Below are positions 14,468 through 21,853 of a stretch of DNA of 22,254 nt, piece after piece. Below the pieces are notes generated by a model. The model saw only the letters and a list, made by a program, of their open reading frames with translations, did not search any database and was not told the DNA's origin. Source of the DNA: Candidatus Hydrogenedentota bacterium (GTDB taxonomy: Bacteria > Hydrogenedentota > Hydrogenedentia > Hydrogenedentales > CAITNO01). Position 1 is the first letter of the stretch. Every line of letters begins with the position of its first letter. Location of the stretch: contig CAIJOU010000858.1 of NCBI GenBank assembly GCA_903822375.1, forward strand, positions 1 through 22,254. The letters run 5' to 3'. A program made the translations under genes and the position numbers.

Positions 14468-15436
14468 CTACTTGAGGTTCGGGTCCGGGGGTATGTGCGT
14501 ACTCACTCTGTAGGTGGATCCAGGAGGGCTCCAGTAGTAACCCAGCTTAACGATGCGTTCCAACTCTCCTTTGAATTCCTCATAGCGGAGGCTTGGGAGT
14601 TTGTTGGCGCCTTCGACGGAAAGGTCGTTGAAGAAGCCCTGCTTCTTCAGGTAGTCATACTGTTTTCGAATGAGTGTCTCTGCGTAGGTCCCGGGATGCT
14701 CGCGCATATACTGTTCATATACAACTCGAATGTTGTTCTTCCGGTCTTCCGTTCTAGGATCAAGTTGTGAGTTGTTGACCCCGAAAAGCAGAAACCTCAG
14801 CGAATACGCCCGGAGAATCAATGCGTCGGTGCGAAACAGGGACTCGGGAAAGTCCTTGAGGTATTGGTCCCATTGCGCGATGCGTTCAGCGAGCCGTGCA
14901 TAGGAAATAGTAAGGGAGGCATCCACAGAGAACCCCTCCCGGATCTCGGCCCTCCTCAATTCCAGGTACTTGGTGACCGACTTGGGCAGGTATTGCGCAA
15001 GAGTGTCCGGGATGTATTCTGGGATGCCTGCCACATAGTACCCTCCGAAATAGGCATCCCCCGCCACTTCCAGTCCATAACGGAACAACTGCTGGGCTTC
15101 CTCGAAGTCCCATTCTTTGGCGCGGATTCCGTTTTCAGTCCACGCCCCCCCGTGACGATCCAGTTCCGCAAGAAACCGCTCCGTCAATGTATCACATACG
15201 CTGTCATGGAACTCCAGGAAGTCCAGGAACGCCTTGACGTGCTTGTCCATGTCCAGCGGGACGATGACAGCGCGGTATTGGTCAATCGCCTTGGTTATGG
15301 AAGCAGGATCATCCTTCGGCAGGAAGGCCAGGAAAGTCTTGTAGCCCGCGACAGGGTCGGCTTTGTCCGCCGCGCGCGCAAGGTTGCCGAAAAGAAGCAG
15401 GAATCCGAGAACCCACAACACCACCCATCGAGTCAT
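14468..15436 (-). CDS. Unknown exported protein, helical-repeat-like
   Basis: A 322-aa protein that I do not recognise. The N-terminus MTRWVVLWVLGFLLLFGNLARA is a clear signal peptide with a likely AxA-type cleavage near residue 22. The mature part looks all-helical, rich in Tyr, Leu, Glu and Arg, with stretches such as SYARLAERIAQWDQYLKDFP and YEQYMREHPGTYAETLIRKQY reminiscent of TPR-type lipoproteins, but no repeat consensus is clear. The frame extends to 15475, but ATG at 15436 has GGAGG about 8 nt upstream and begins exactly at the signal peptide. The gene is less GC-rich than its neighbours, which may mean later acquisition. It has its own terminator and no close co-directional partner. 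Confidence 0.75.
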   Translation of the reverse strand: MTRWVVLWVLGFLLLFGNLARAADKADPVAGYKTFLAFLPKDDPASITKAIDQYRAVIVPLDMDKHVKAFLDFLEFHDSVCDTLTERFLAELDRHGGAWTENGIRAKEWDFEEAQQLFRYGLEVAGDAYFGGYYVAGIPEYIPDTLAQYLPKSVTKYLELRRAEIREGFSVDASLTISYARLAERIAQWDQYLKDFPESLFRTDALILRAYSLRFLLFGVNNSQLDPRTEDRKNNIRVVYEQYMREHPGTYAETLIRKQYDYLKKQGFFNDLSVEGANKLPSLRYEEFKGELERIVKLGYYWSPPGSTYRVSTHIPPDPNLK

Positions 15437-15596
15437 GGCAAGAAACCTCCGACGCTTCAATACACAATCCGGCAAGAGATCCGATACTGGTCAGCATAGC
15501 AGACTCTCTCCAATTTCATCAGACAGAAATGGCCGAGCCTTGTGGAGATGGCGAGAGAAAAACAACCCTTTCCCCATCCTCTTCATCCTGCACATC

Positions 15597-15616
15597 CATG
15601 TTCAATTCAGAACATG
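15597..15616. promoter_or_regulatory. Palindrome CATGTTC-N6-GAACATG
   Basis: A perfect 7-bp inverted repeat with a 6-nt centre, 10 bp after the glpD stop and about 160 bp upstream of the exported-protein start. It could be a dimeric regulator site or the stem of a glpD transcript end; there is no U-run after it on the minus strand, so a simple terminator is less likely. Confidence 0.35.
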
Positions 15617-15626
15617 TTGACATCCG

Positions 15627-17210
15627 TCATCTTGCCGAAGACGCGGATTTGGACAGCACATACTTCCTCGCGAGCGCGGTGAATTCGCGCACCTGCGCCT
15701 TGCGCCAGGCCGCGTTGCGGCCCAGTTCCCCGGCGAGCAGTTCGGCGGCGCGGGGTGCCGCCTCGATGCTGGCACGTGCGTCCAGCAGCAATGCGCGCGT
15801 GCGGCGGGCGAGGGCATCCTCGACGGTGCGCGCCATTTCATTGCGCGCCCCCCAGACAATCTCGCCGGCGAGGACGGGAAGGCGCGGATGAAGCGGTTGA
15901 TCCCAGCCCTTCTGTTCACGGAGAAGATTGCGCAGGGCCAGGGCGTCGGAACCGTAGGTGGCCAGCGGCCCAAACGCCGCGGCGTCGGTGTTGTAGCCGT
16001 GGATGTGCAGTTGCCGCGTGGGACAGGGTCGGGGCTCCAGGCCGCCCACCGAGGCGGCATGGTCCACCGTGTCCTCGGCCATGCGCCGGTAGGTGGTCCA
16101 CTTGCCGCCGGTGATGGTGACCAGGCCGGAGCGGGACACGTGCAGCGTGTGGTCGCGCGACAGCGAGGCCGTCGATGCGCCGCCCGAATCGACCAGCGGG
16201 CGTATGCCCGCGAAGACACTGAGCACGTCTTCTGGGCCGGGATCGCGCGTCAGATAGCGCGCGGCATGGACCAGCAGAAAATCAATTTCCTCCGGCAGCG
16301 CCTCCGGCTCGTCCACGACGGCGGGGATGGGCGTGTCGGTCGTGCCGACCACGGTACGGTCGCGCCACGGTATGGCGAAGAGCACGCGCCCATCGTCGGT
16401 GTGGGGAACCATGATCGCGTTGCCGCCGGGCAGGTACGCCTGGTCAAGCACCAGGTGCACGCCCTGGCTGGGCCGTATCATGGCGGGTGCTTCGGGTTCG
16501 TCCATGGCCCGCACGGCGTCGGCAAAGGGGCCGGTGGCATTGACCACGGCCTTCGCTTTGAGCGTAAACTCCCGGCCCGATTCGGTGTCGCGCACGACGA
16601 CGCCGCGCACCACCCCCGCGCGGCGCGTGATCTTCACGGCCTCTGTGTAGTTGAGGCAGACCGCGCCGTGCTCAACGGCGGTGCGCATGAGATGCACCAC
16701 GAGCCGCGCGTCGTCGAACTGGCCGTCGTAATAAATGACACCGCCGCGCAAACCCTTCGTTTCAATGGTCGGGATGCGTTCAATGGTTTCGGCGCGCGAC
16801 AGGTTGCGCGAGCGGCCGAAGCCCTGGCGGCCGGCGAGCAGGTCGTACACGCGCATGCCAACACCGTAGAACGGCGCCTCCCACCAGGTGTAGTTGGGCA
16901 CGATAAAGGGAAGGTCATGGACCAGGTGCGGCGCGTTGTCGCGCAGCAGTCCGCGTTCGCGCAGCGCCTCCAACACGAGCGACACATTGCCCTGCTGGAG
17001 ATAGCGCACCCCGCCGTGCACCAGCTTGGTGCTCCGGCTCGACGTGCCCTTGCCGAAATCGTGCCGTTCCACCAGCACCACTGAATAGCCCCGCGCGGCC
17101 GCATCGACAGCCACGCCCATGCCCGTGGCGCCGCCGCCGATGACGGCGAGATCCCAGGTCCGGCCCTGTTCGGCCGCCCGATCGAGCATCTCGCCGCGCC
17201 GGGGAATCAT
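15627..17210 (-). CDS. glpD: FAD-dependent glycerol-3-phosphate dehydrogenase
   Basis: A 527-aa flavoprotein of the GlpD/GlpA family that oxidises sn-glycerol-3-phosphate to dihydroxyacetone phosphate at the inner membrane and passes electrons to quinone. The FAD-binding Rossmann motif is VIGGGATGMGVAVDAAARG (about 23-41). Family marks follow: GTSSRSTKLVHGGVRYLQ, YYDGQFDDARLV, NATGPFADAV, RPSQGVHLVLD, VVGTTDTP, FAGIRPLV and ITGGKWTTYRRMAEDTVD. The C-terminal cap domain is present, so the gene looks full length. The ATG at 17208-17210 overlaps the stop of the upstream FAD oxidoreductase (ATGA), implying coupled translation; a second ATG at residue 8 is possible. No glpK or glpF is in the window, so glycerol phosphate probably comes from lipid or another route. 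Confidence 0.95.
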   Translation of the reverse strand: MIPRRGEMLDRAAEQGRTWDLAVIGGGATGMGVAVDAAARGYSVVLVERHDFGKGTSSRSTKLVHGGVRYLQQGNVSLVLEALRERGLLRDNAPHLVHDLPFIVPNYTWWEAPFYGVGMRVYDLLAGRQGFGRSRNLSRAETIERIPTIETKGLRGGVIYYDGQFDDARLVVHLMRTAVEHGAVCLNYTEAVKITRRAGVVRGVVVRDTESGREFTLKAKAVVNATGPFADAVRAMDEPEAPAMIRPSQGVHLVLDQAYLPGGNAIMVPHTDDGRVLFAIPWRDRTVVGTTDTPIPAVVDEPEALPEEIDFLLVHAARYLTRDPGPEDVLSVFAGIRPLVDSGGASTASLSRDHTLHVSRSGLVTITGGKWTTYRRMAEDTVDHAASVGGLEPRPCPTRQLHIHGYNTDAAAFGPLATYGSDALALRNLLREQKGWDQPLHPRLPVLAGEIVWGARNEMARTVEDALARRTRALLLDARASIEAAPRAAELLAGELGRNAAWRKAQVREFTALARKYVLSKSASSAR

Positions 17211-18225
17211 TTTCTTGGACCGCCCTTGTCCACGATTTGCGCCACGGCGCGCGCCACGGCCAAACCGGACAGCGCCGCCCCCTCAACCCGGTTGCTTGCG
17301 AAGGCGTCGCCGGCGAAGAAGAGCGGCGCCCGGGCGCTCACCTCGAAGCAGCCCACGGGTAGGATGGAGGAGGGAACGGAGTAGCGCCAACGGTGGCCGC
17401 GGCATTCGACGATATTGCTCTGGAGCAGCGGTCGCGCCGCCTCCTCCAGAATGTGCGCGACCTCCTGCGGGTCTTCGTCCAGATGTTCTTCCGAGAACTG
17501 GCGTGAGGCGTGAATGGTCACCGCGACCGCGCCGGGCGAGATGCCCTTGCGCTGGTTGTCGGCAATCCAGGAAATGGGACCCTCCTCGACGCGGGCCGCC
17601 CCGGGACCGGAAGGCCGCTGGGACCGTCGAGCAGCGCCATGGCCGCGAAGCAGGGGCTGTAGTGGATGACCAGCAGGGGGGACAGCGCGGCGCCGATGCG
17701 CCAGGTGTTCTCATCGTTGATCAGGCGCAGCGCCTGGGGCACCGGCGCGGTGAGCACGAGCACGCCCGCGCGCATGCGCACACCGCCCTCCACCTCAATC
17801 TGCCAGCAGGCGCGGGCCTCGGTGACCCGCTTGACGCGGTGCTCGCGGCGGATGTCGAGCCCCTCGGCCATGGCCTTGGCCATGCTGGTCATGCCGTCCA
17901 CGCCGCAGTAGCGCGGATGGCCGGCGAGTTCGGTGACGTCGCCGATGACGGGGAAGCCGTGGGTCCACTGCTTCACCGCGCCGCGCAGCATCCATCCGTC
18001 CACCAGTTCCTGGAAGGCCGGTTCGCGGACGGTGAAAAACTGGGAGCCGTGGTCGAAGATGCCCTCGCCCAGCCGGCGGGTGGCGCAGCGTCCGCCGATT
18101 CCCTTGGACTTTTCGAGGACAACGCTGTCAAAGCCCATGTCCTGAAGCGTGCGTGCGGCCGTCAGTCCGGCTATGCCCGCACCGACGATTATTATTTCGT
18201 GAAGGTCCACATCCCATGCGCCCAT
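17207..18225 (-). pseudogene. Renalase-like FAD/NAD(P)-dependent oxidoreductase, frameshifted
   Basis: An amine-oxidase-fold flavoprotein similar to bacterial renalase-like proteins. The first frame carries the N-terminus (IIIVGAGIAGLTAARTL; LEKSKGIGGRCATRR; DHGSQFFTVR) to about LLDGPSGLPVPG and then runs into nonsense ending at 17518. The C-terminal part (EEGPISWIADNQRKGISPG, then RWRYSVP, LFFAGDAFASNRVEGAALSGL) is in another frame and ends at 17207. Adding one G to the four-G run on the minus strand (CCCC at 17599-17602) restores one continuous 339-aa protein. So this is a one-base deletion: a real mutation or a homopolymer sequencing error. I chose the ATG at 18225; TTG at 18237 or GTG at 18210 are alternatives, and no start has a good Shine-Dalgarno. 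TACAAT (minus strand, 18320-18325) could be its -10. Coupled to glpD. Confidence 0.8.
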
Positions 18226-18246
18226 CGAGTCCGCCAATCTTGAAAC

Positions 18247-18264
18247 GCGGCGCGCAAGCGCCGC
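18247..18264. other. GNRA-capped hairpin upstream of the FAD oxidoreductase
   Basis: GCGGCGC-GCAA-GCGCCGC, a perfect 7-bp stem with a GCAA tetraloop on the plus strand, 22 bp upstream of the chosen start of the renalase-like gene. On the minus strand it would be in that gene's leader. Role unknown. Confidence 0.4.
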
Positions 18265-18360
18265 TCAGGTGTGTGTGCAATCGCAGTTATCGGCCTGCGA
18301 GGATGAATGTTTCGCGCCTATTGTAGCGCGGAGACGGGCCATGGTTACAGCCGCACTTGT

Positions 18361-18388
18361 GAAGGCTGAAGGCTGAAGGGTGAAGGGT
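18361..18388 (+). repeat. Short tandem repeat, four 7-bp units
   Basis: GAAGGCT twice, then GAAGGGT twice, followed by a degenerate GAACTGA. It lies in the 239-bp gap between the Gfo/Idh/MocA gene end and the FAD oxidoreductase start. It could vary in copy number by slippage. Confidence 0.75.
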
Positions 18389-18464
18389 GAACTGAAATAG
18401 GAAGCTGGCCGAAGGCGGACAGGAATGCCTGCCTCACCTTCCGGGCGTCAAACTATGGTCAGAA

Positions 18465-19565
18465 TCAGCCTTCCCGCGGCTTCCACAGGTCTATGGGAAC
18501 ACGGACGCCCTCCGGGCGGAACGGCAACGTGACCTTGCGGCCGGTGCCCGCCGATTGGTAACCGGCATAGAGCGCCTCAAGGACGATGCGCCCGTCCTCT
18601 CCCGTCGCCTGCGGCTGCTCCGCACCGCGGACGCAGCGCGCGAAGTGAAGCATTTCCTGGGGGAATCCGTAGTTCCACAATTCCTCGAAGACCGGCCAAG
18701 TCCACCCCTGGGTCGTCGGAGCCTTCTCCACGGCGTAGCCGTAGCCGCCCTCGCTGTAGGTGGGCAGGGCGTTGCCCATGTGCAGATCGGCGTAGGTCAG
18801 CCCGTCTTCGCCGTGAATCTCGATGCGGTCCTGCATGCCGCCGCGCCGCGCCCAGCTGTTCTCGACCAGGCCCCTGGCCCCGTTCTCAAACTCGAGGATG
18901 CAGAGGACGTCGTCCTCTCCCCGGGTTTTGTCCGCGTGGACATGGGTGTCCATCTGGCAGTACACGCTCTTGATGGCCGGCCGGCCGAGGAACCAGTGGC
19001 AGAAGGCGATGCCGTGGCAGCCCATGTCCATGAACACGCCGCCCCCGGACCGCTCCACGTCCCAGAACCATTCGGCGTGGGGTCCGAAATGCTTCTCGCT
19101 CTGCTTGACGAGATAGACCTTTCCGAACGCGCCCTGGTCGGCCATCTGCCTGGCCTTCACATACTTGGGCGTGAAGTAAAGCTCCTCGGCGTACATCAGC
19201 AGTACCCCGCGCTGTCTGCAGGTCTCAATCATGAGGTCCGCCTCGTCCAGCGTCATGCACAGCGGCTTTTCGCAGACCACATGCTTGCCCGCGTTCGCGA
19301 TGTCGACCGTCATCTGGGCGTGCAGGTAGTTGGGCGCCGTGATGGTGACCATCTCGATGTCGTCTTCGCGAAGCATCTCGCGGTAATCGGAAAACACGCG
19401 GGGAATGCCGTAACGCGCGGCCAGCGCGGCCGCATGGCCCGGAGTGGGCGAGGCGACCGCGACCACCTCCGCCGCCTCGGGCATGATGCGAAACGACTCC
19501 GCATGGATGTCCGCCTCAAACCCGGACCCGATGATCCCCACCTTGACACGTCCTGCTGCGGCCAT
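18465..19565 (-). CDS. Gfo/Idh/MocA family NAD(P)-dependent oxidoreductase
   Basis: A 366-aa sugar or cyclitol dehydrogenase. The N-terminal Rossmann domain opens KVGIIGSGFEADIHAESF, a G-x-G-x-x-A/D nucleotide site. The conserved CEKP motif (E99-K100-P101) carries the lysine that helps catalysis, and GGGVFMDMGCHGIAFCHWF (about 174-192) gives the family's substrate-side D and H residues (D180, H184). The C-terminal half is the usual alpha/beta sheet domain. No signal peptide, so it is cytoplasmic. ATG at 19565 has GGGAGAG about 7 nt upstream; the frame is open to 19661 but adds only unlike sequence. Paralogues of this family are often many in planctomycete-type genomes and the substrate cannot be told from sequence. 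It is separated from its neighbours by 127 bp upstream and 239 bp downstream. Confidence 0.92.
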   Translation of the reverse strand: MAAAGRVKVGIIGSGFEADIHAESFRIMPEAAEVVAVASPTPGHAAALAARYGIPRVFSDYREMLREDDIEMVTITAPNYLHAQMTVDIANAGKHVVCEKPLCMTLDEADLMIETCRQRGVLLMYAEELYFTPKYVKARQMADQGAFGKVYLVKQSEKHFGPHAEWFWDVERSGGGVFMDMGCHGIAFCHWFLGRPAIKSVYCQMDTHVHADKTRGEDDVLCILEFENGARGLVENSWARRGGMQDRIEIHGEDGLTYADLHMGNALPTYSEGGYGYAVEKAPTTQGWTWPVFEELWNYGFPQEMLHFARCVRGAEQPQATGEDGRIVLEALYAGYQSAGTGRKVTLPFRPEGVRVPIDLWKPREG

Positions 19566-19664
19566 GAATTGCTCTCCCTGTCGTCTTCTCATTCTGCGGC
19601 ATGGGCGGTCTGTTGAGGTGAGGACAGAACCGCGCCATTCCTCACAGGCCGCATTCCACATGAG

Positions 19665-19693
19665 ACAGTCCGGCTGACTGTTGCCGGGACTGT
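19665..19693 (-). terminator. Hairpin at the end of the DUF4160-DUF2442 cassette
   Basis: ACAGTCC-GGC (19665-19674) pairs with GCC-GGGACTGT (19683-19693), with one bulged G. On the minus strand the stem starts at the DUF2442 stop codon. There is no U-run after it, so it may be a weak or factor-dependent terminator or an mRNA-end stabiliser. Confidence 0.4.
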
Positions 19694-19938
19694 TATGCTG
19701 GTATCAGCACCTTCTCGTACAGAAATTCAGGCGCAAGGTCGGCGCCGTTGGGCCAGCACAGCGTGTGGAACTCCGGGTGAATCGTGAAGTCTTTGAAGGC
19801 TGCCCTGTCCTTCAGGGGCTCAAACAGTTCCCCATAAAGTTCCTGGCTCAAGTCCACATCCCCTTCAGTTCCATCCGAGAAACGGACGTGAATTGTAAAC
19901 CCCCTTGCGTATTGTGCTTCGACCAGTTTGGGTATCAT
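19693..19938 (-). CDS. DUF2442 domain protein, second gene of a two-gene cassette
   Basis: An 81-aa protein with the DUF2442 pattern: a beta-rich start, VRFSDGTEGDVDLSQELYGELFEPLKD, and the ending FHTLCWPNGADLAPEFLYE (W-P-N-G-A-D-L-A-P is the family mark). Function is not known. The frame is open upstream to 20151, but the ATG at 19938 has GGAG 7 nt upstream and fits the family start. That GGAG overlaps the stop codon region of DUF4160, so translation of the two genes is linked. DUF4160 and DUF2442 genes are commonly found together and have been suspected to form toxin-antitoxin-like or mobile defence-type modules; that role is unproven. Confidence 0.85.
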   Translation of the reverse strand: MIPKLVEAQYARGFTIHVRFSDGTEGDVDLSQELYGELFEPLKDRAAFKDFTIHPEFHTLCWPNGADLAPEFLYEKVLIPA

Positions 19939-19942
19939 GATT

Positions 19943-20200
19943 CTACTCCAAGGGTGCAATCTTCTTTGCGGGATGCCCAGCCTGAACCGAATCCCAGGCT
20001 TCAAGAAGCTCATCCCTGTGCAAATCGAGCCATTCCAACACAAGCCGCAGCGCTCGTTTGGGGAAGTCCCCGTGCACGATACCGCTTTGAATGTCCACGG
20101 TAATCTGGTACTCTCCGTACACCGCATGGAAATGTGCAGGCGGGTGCTCACGCGGGAAAATACCGATTACAATTCCCAAGAATCTGGACAATTCCGGCAT
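19943..20200 (-). CDS. DUF4160 domain protein, first gene of a two-gene cassette
   Basis: An 85-aa protein with the DUF4160 pattern MPELSRFLGIVIGIFPREHPPAHFHAVYGEYQ, where the EHPPAHFHA His-rich core is strongly conserved in the family and could bind a metal or act in catalysis. It ends WLDLHRDELLEAWDSVQAG. Function is unknown. The ATG at 20200 fits the family; the nearest Shine-Dalgarno is poor (AGGG about 11 nt upstream), which may keep expression low. An extended -10 promoter lies about 80 bp upstream. The stop is 4 nt before the DUF2442 start. Confidence 0.85.
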   Translation of the reverse strand: MPELSRFLGIVIGIFPREHPPAHFHAVYGEYQITVDIQSGIVHGDFPKRALRLVLEWLDLHRDELLEAWDSVQAGHPAKKIAPLE

Positions 20201-20281
20201 GCAAGCATGTAACCCTATAGGCCCGCATCGGCCTTCTCGGGACGCCATAAGTCATTGGTCACCCGCAACGTTGACCCGCTA

Positions 20282-20290
20282 ATTATAGCA
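20282..20290 (-). promoter_or_regulatory. Extended -10 promoter of the DUF4160-DUF2442 cassette
   Basis: Minus strand TGC-TATAAT: a perfect -10 hexamer (20282-20287) with the TGn extension (20288-20290). The -35 at 17-bp spacing (CAAACA) is poor, which extended -10 promoters tolerate. Predicted start is near 20275, giving a leader of about 75 nt. Confidence 0.6.
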
Positions 20291-20398
20291 CGCGCACCAC
20301 CTATTGTTTGCACGCATGGACCGCAGCGATGCCCCGGACCTTCACGCCAACCGCTCGGCCACCCACTGTCCGCAGTCACGCCTCTAACGAAACAGTTT

Positions 20399-20432
20399 CC
20401 CCCCGGCCAGTCTTTTTGAACCGGTCGGGGGG
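20399..20432 (-). terminator. GC-rich hairpin after the hsp20 operon
   Basis: CCCCCCGGCC (20399-20408) pairs with GGTCGGGGGG (20423-20432), 10 bp with one G-U and a 14-nt loop. It lies about 33 bp past the stop of the second hsp20 gene. On the minus strand it is followed by AAACTGTTTCG, not a clean U-run, so terminator is likely but not certain. Confidence 0.55.
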
Positions 20433-20465
20433 TTGCCAAAGGGGAGAGGGGGTATGTTAACGCTG

Positions 20466-20852
20466 TCAGGTCACATTGACAGCGATTTTGCGGGGCTGCT
20501 TCTCGGCGACCTTGGGCAGGTGAATGGTCAGCACGCCGTATTTGATCTCGGCGCGGATCTTCTCCTGGTCCACAATTTCGCTGAGCTGGAACTGCCGGAA
20601 GTAGGGCAGCAGCCGGAACTCCTGCAGGGTCAGTTCCTCGGTGCGTCCCGGGGCGGGCTTGGCCTTGATCGTCAGGACGTTCTTTTCCACGCCCACGTCC
20701 ACCGTGCCGGTTTCCACACCCGGCAAATCGGCCACCACCACGAGACCGTTCTCCGTTTCAAAGATGTCCACCGCCGGGATCAGCGTCCGCGATTCCTCGC
20801 GGGTGTCCGGTACTTTCGTTTCCGCCGTTGCGGGCATTGTTGTCTCTTTCAT
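20466..20852 (-). CDS. Hsp20/alpha-crystallin small heat shock protein (second of pair)
   Basis: A 128-aa ATP-independent holdase chaperone. The alpha-crystallin domain spans about 30-125: VDIFETENGLVVVADLPGV, VGVEKNVLTIKAKP, EFRLLPYFRQFQLSEIVD and the closing GVLTIHLPKVAEKQPRKIAV, where the G-V-L-x-I/L-x-L-P signature is seen. The N-terminal arm is short. The frame allows GTG at 20861, but that codon is inside AAGGAGGTG, the Shine-Dalgarno of ATG 20852 (8-nt spacing), so ATG is the start. It lies 46 bp after the other hsp20 and is probably transcribed with it. The variant sequence (EFRLLPYFRQFQL instead of a class A core) suggests the two proteins form mixed or distinct oligomers. Confidence 0.93.
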   Translation of the reverse strand: MKETTMPATAETKVPDTREESRTLIPAVDIFETENGLVVVADLPGVETGTVDVGVEKNVLTIKAKPAPGRTEELTLQEFRLLPYFRQFQLSEIVDQEKIRAEIKYGVLTIHLPKVAEKQPRKIAVNVT

Positions 20853-20898
20853 CTCAGCCACCTCCTTGTGAGTTGGATATTTCCAGTTGTGCTTTTCT

Positions 20899-21360
20899 TC
20901 AGGCGACGCTTACGGCGATCTGCTTGGGCTTGGCCGCCGCGTGCTTGGGCAGCGTCAGCATCAGCACGCCGTTCTTGTAGTCGGCCTTGACCAAGTCCCC
21001 GTCGACTTCGGTCGGCAGGGTCAGCGTGCGGACGAAATTGCCCGCGCCGCGCTCGTTGCGGTGAAACGCCTCGGGCTTGATGTCCGGAGTGATGGCCGTC
21101 TTCGAGCCCGCGATGCGAAGCTGGTCGCGCAGCACCGAAACCTCGATGCTCTCCGGGGCAACGCCGGGCACCAGGGCCTCGACGTAATAGCCGTCCTTGT
21201 CCTCGGCGAGATTGATCAGCGGATACACCCGCGATGCCGTGCCCGGAAACAGGCTCCGTCCGAAGACGCGCCGCACCGGGTCGTACTGGTCAAATACGCG
21301 CTCCATTTCGCGGCGGACGACTTCCAGGTTCTGGAAGGGATCCCAATACACGGTTGCCAT
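20899..21360 (-). CDS. Hsp20/alpha-crystallin small heat shock protein (first of pair)
   Basis: A 153-aa small heat shock protein. The N-terminal arm starts MATVYWDPFQNLEVVRREME, as in bacterial class A Hsp20 (W-D-P-F). The alpha-crystallin domain (about 45-150) has YPLINLAEDKDGYYVEALVPGV, FHRNERGAGNFVRTLTLPTEVD and the closing NGVLMLTLPKHAAAKPKQIAVSV. It binds unfolding proteins in the cytoplasm. ATG at 21360 has AAGGAG 8 nt upstream. A sigma-54 promoter at 21453-21468 would drive this gene and the next, with a leader of about 80 nt that includes two hairpins: CGGGC/GCCCG at 21424-21438 and ACCCCG/CGGGGT at 21386-21405. Confidence 0.95.
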   Translation of the reverse strand: MATVYWDPFQNLEVVRREMERVFDQYDPVRRVFGRSLFPGTASRVYPLINLAEDKDGYYVEALVPGVAPESIEVSVLRDQLRIAGSKTAITPDIKPEAFHRNERGAGNFVRTLTLPTEVDGDLVKADYKNGVLMLTLPKHAAAKPKQIAVSVA

Positions 21361-21452
21361 GGTCAGTTCTCCTTTTTCCTTTTTACCCCGTGTCGCGCCG
21401 GGGTTGTTTCAGGTTTCATTCACCGGGCTATCGGCCCGACACCTGTGAGGGG

Positions 21453-21468
21453 GCAAGGTCCGTGCCAA
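21453..21468 (-). promoter_or_regulatory. Sigma-54 (-24/-12) promoter of the hsp20 operon
   Basis: Minus strand TTGGCACG-GACC-TTGC: the -24 element TTGGCACG (21461-21468), 4-bp spacer, and -12 element TTGC (21453-21456). This is a full match to the sigma-54 consensus TTGGCACG-N4-TTGC. Start of transcription would be near 21441. Sigma-54 promoters need an AAA+ enhancer-binding protein; none is encoded here. Confidence 0.8.
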
Positions 21469-21495
21469 ATCAGATGGAATAGTCCTTTGCCGGAT

Positions 21496-21522
21496 ACAAC
21501 TTACTGAAAAAAAACAACTTGT
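21496..21522 (-). promoter_or_regulatory. Possible enhancer site upstream of the sigma-54 promoter
   Basis: ACAACTTGT (21514-21522) is a palindrome around one central base, and a related ACAACTT lies at 21496-21502, separated by an A-tract. It is about 30-55 bp upstream of the -24 element, close for an enhancer but plausible as one binding site or an IHF-type bend. Confidence 0.3.
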
Positions 21523-21727
21523 ACGATTTGTGGATGGGAGGACGAGTCAGCAAAGAAGCGAAAGAACACCCACGAGAGCGTCACAGAACGAAGCGGACTG
21601 TTTCAGGATGAAACAAAATGGGAAGATGTCCGAAGGCGATGGAGGTGGGAATGGGCATTAGCTGTGGCTTGAGGCCGAGACCGCGAAGCGCTCGTAGCAG
21701 CCGCAGACCAGCTTAGTGGCACTCTTG

Positions 21728-21853
21728 GTGGCACCCTCAGGCCCGGCCAATAGCCGGGCATGGGGGTGCTCCGTCTTGGAGAGTTACACCCGCCTGGGCT
21801 GAGCACCCCCAACGCATGCCTCACGTTGTTGCGGCATGCGCCGAGGGTGCCAC
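21728..21853. repeat. Double-REP (REPIN-like) palindromic element, copy B
   Basis: A 126-bp element 4 bp beyond the stop of the second RAYT. Unit 1 (21728-21771, 44 bp), a 29-bp spacer and unit 2 (21801-21853) follow the same order as copy A at 4004-4140. The flanking words GTGGCACCC, TGGGGGTGCTC, GAGCACCCCCA and GGGTGCCAC are the same. Tip hairpins are GCCCGGC-caata-GCCGGGC and CGCATGCC...GGCATGCG, different in sequence from copy A but still fully paired. Confidence 0.85.

Noticed and set aside
17590..17610. Programmed ribosomal frameshift in the FAD oxidoreductase
   Set aside because: No X-XXY-YYZ slippery heptamer and no reason for such control in this enzyme; a one-base indel in a C-run is simpler.
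21361..21440. RNA thermometer (ROSE or fourU) in the hsp20 leader
   Set aside because: Two hairpins exist, but neither covers the Shine-Dalgarno AAGGAG, and no U-rich anti-Shine-Dalgarno is seen.
21603..21824. Short minus-strand frame in the hsp20 upstream region
   Set aside because: It runs through REPIN copy B and has Ser/Arg/Pro-rich noise sequence with no start signal.
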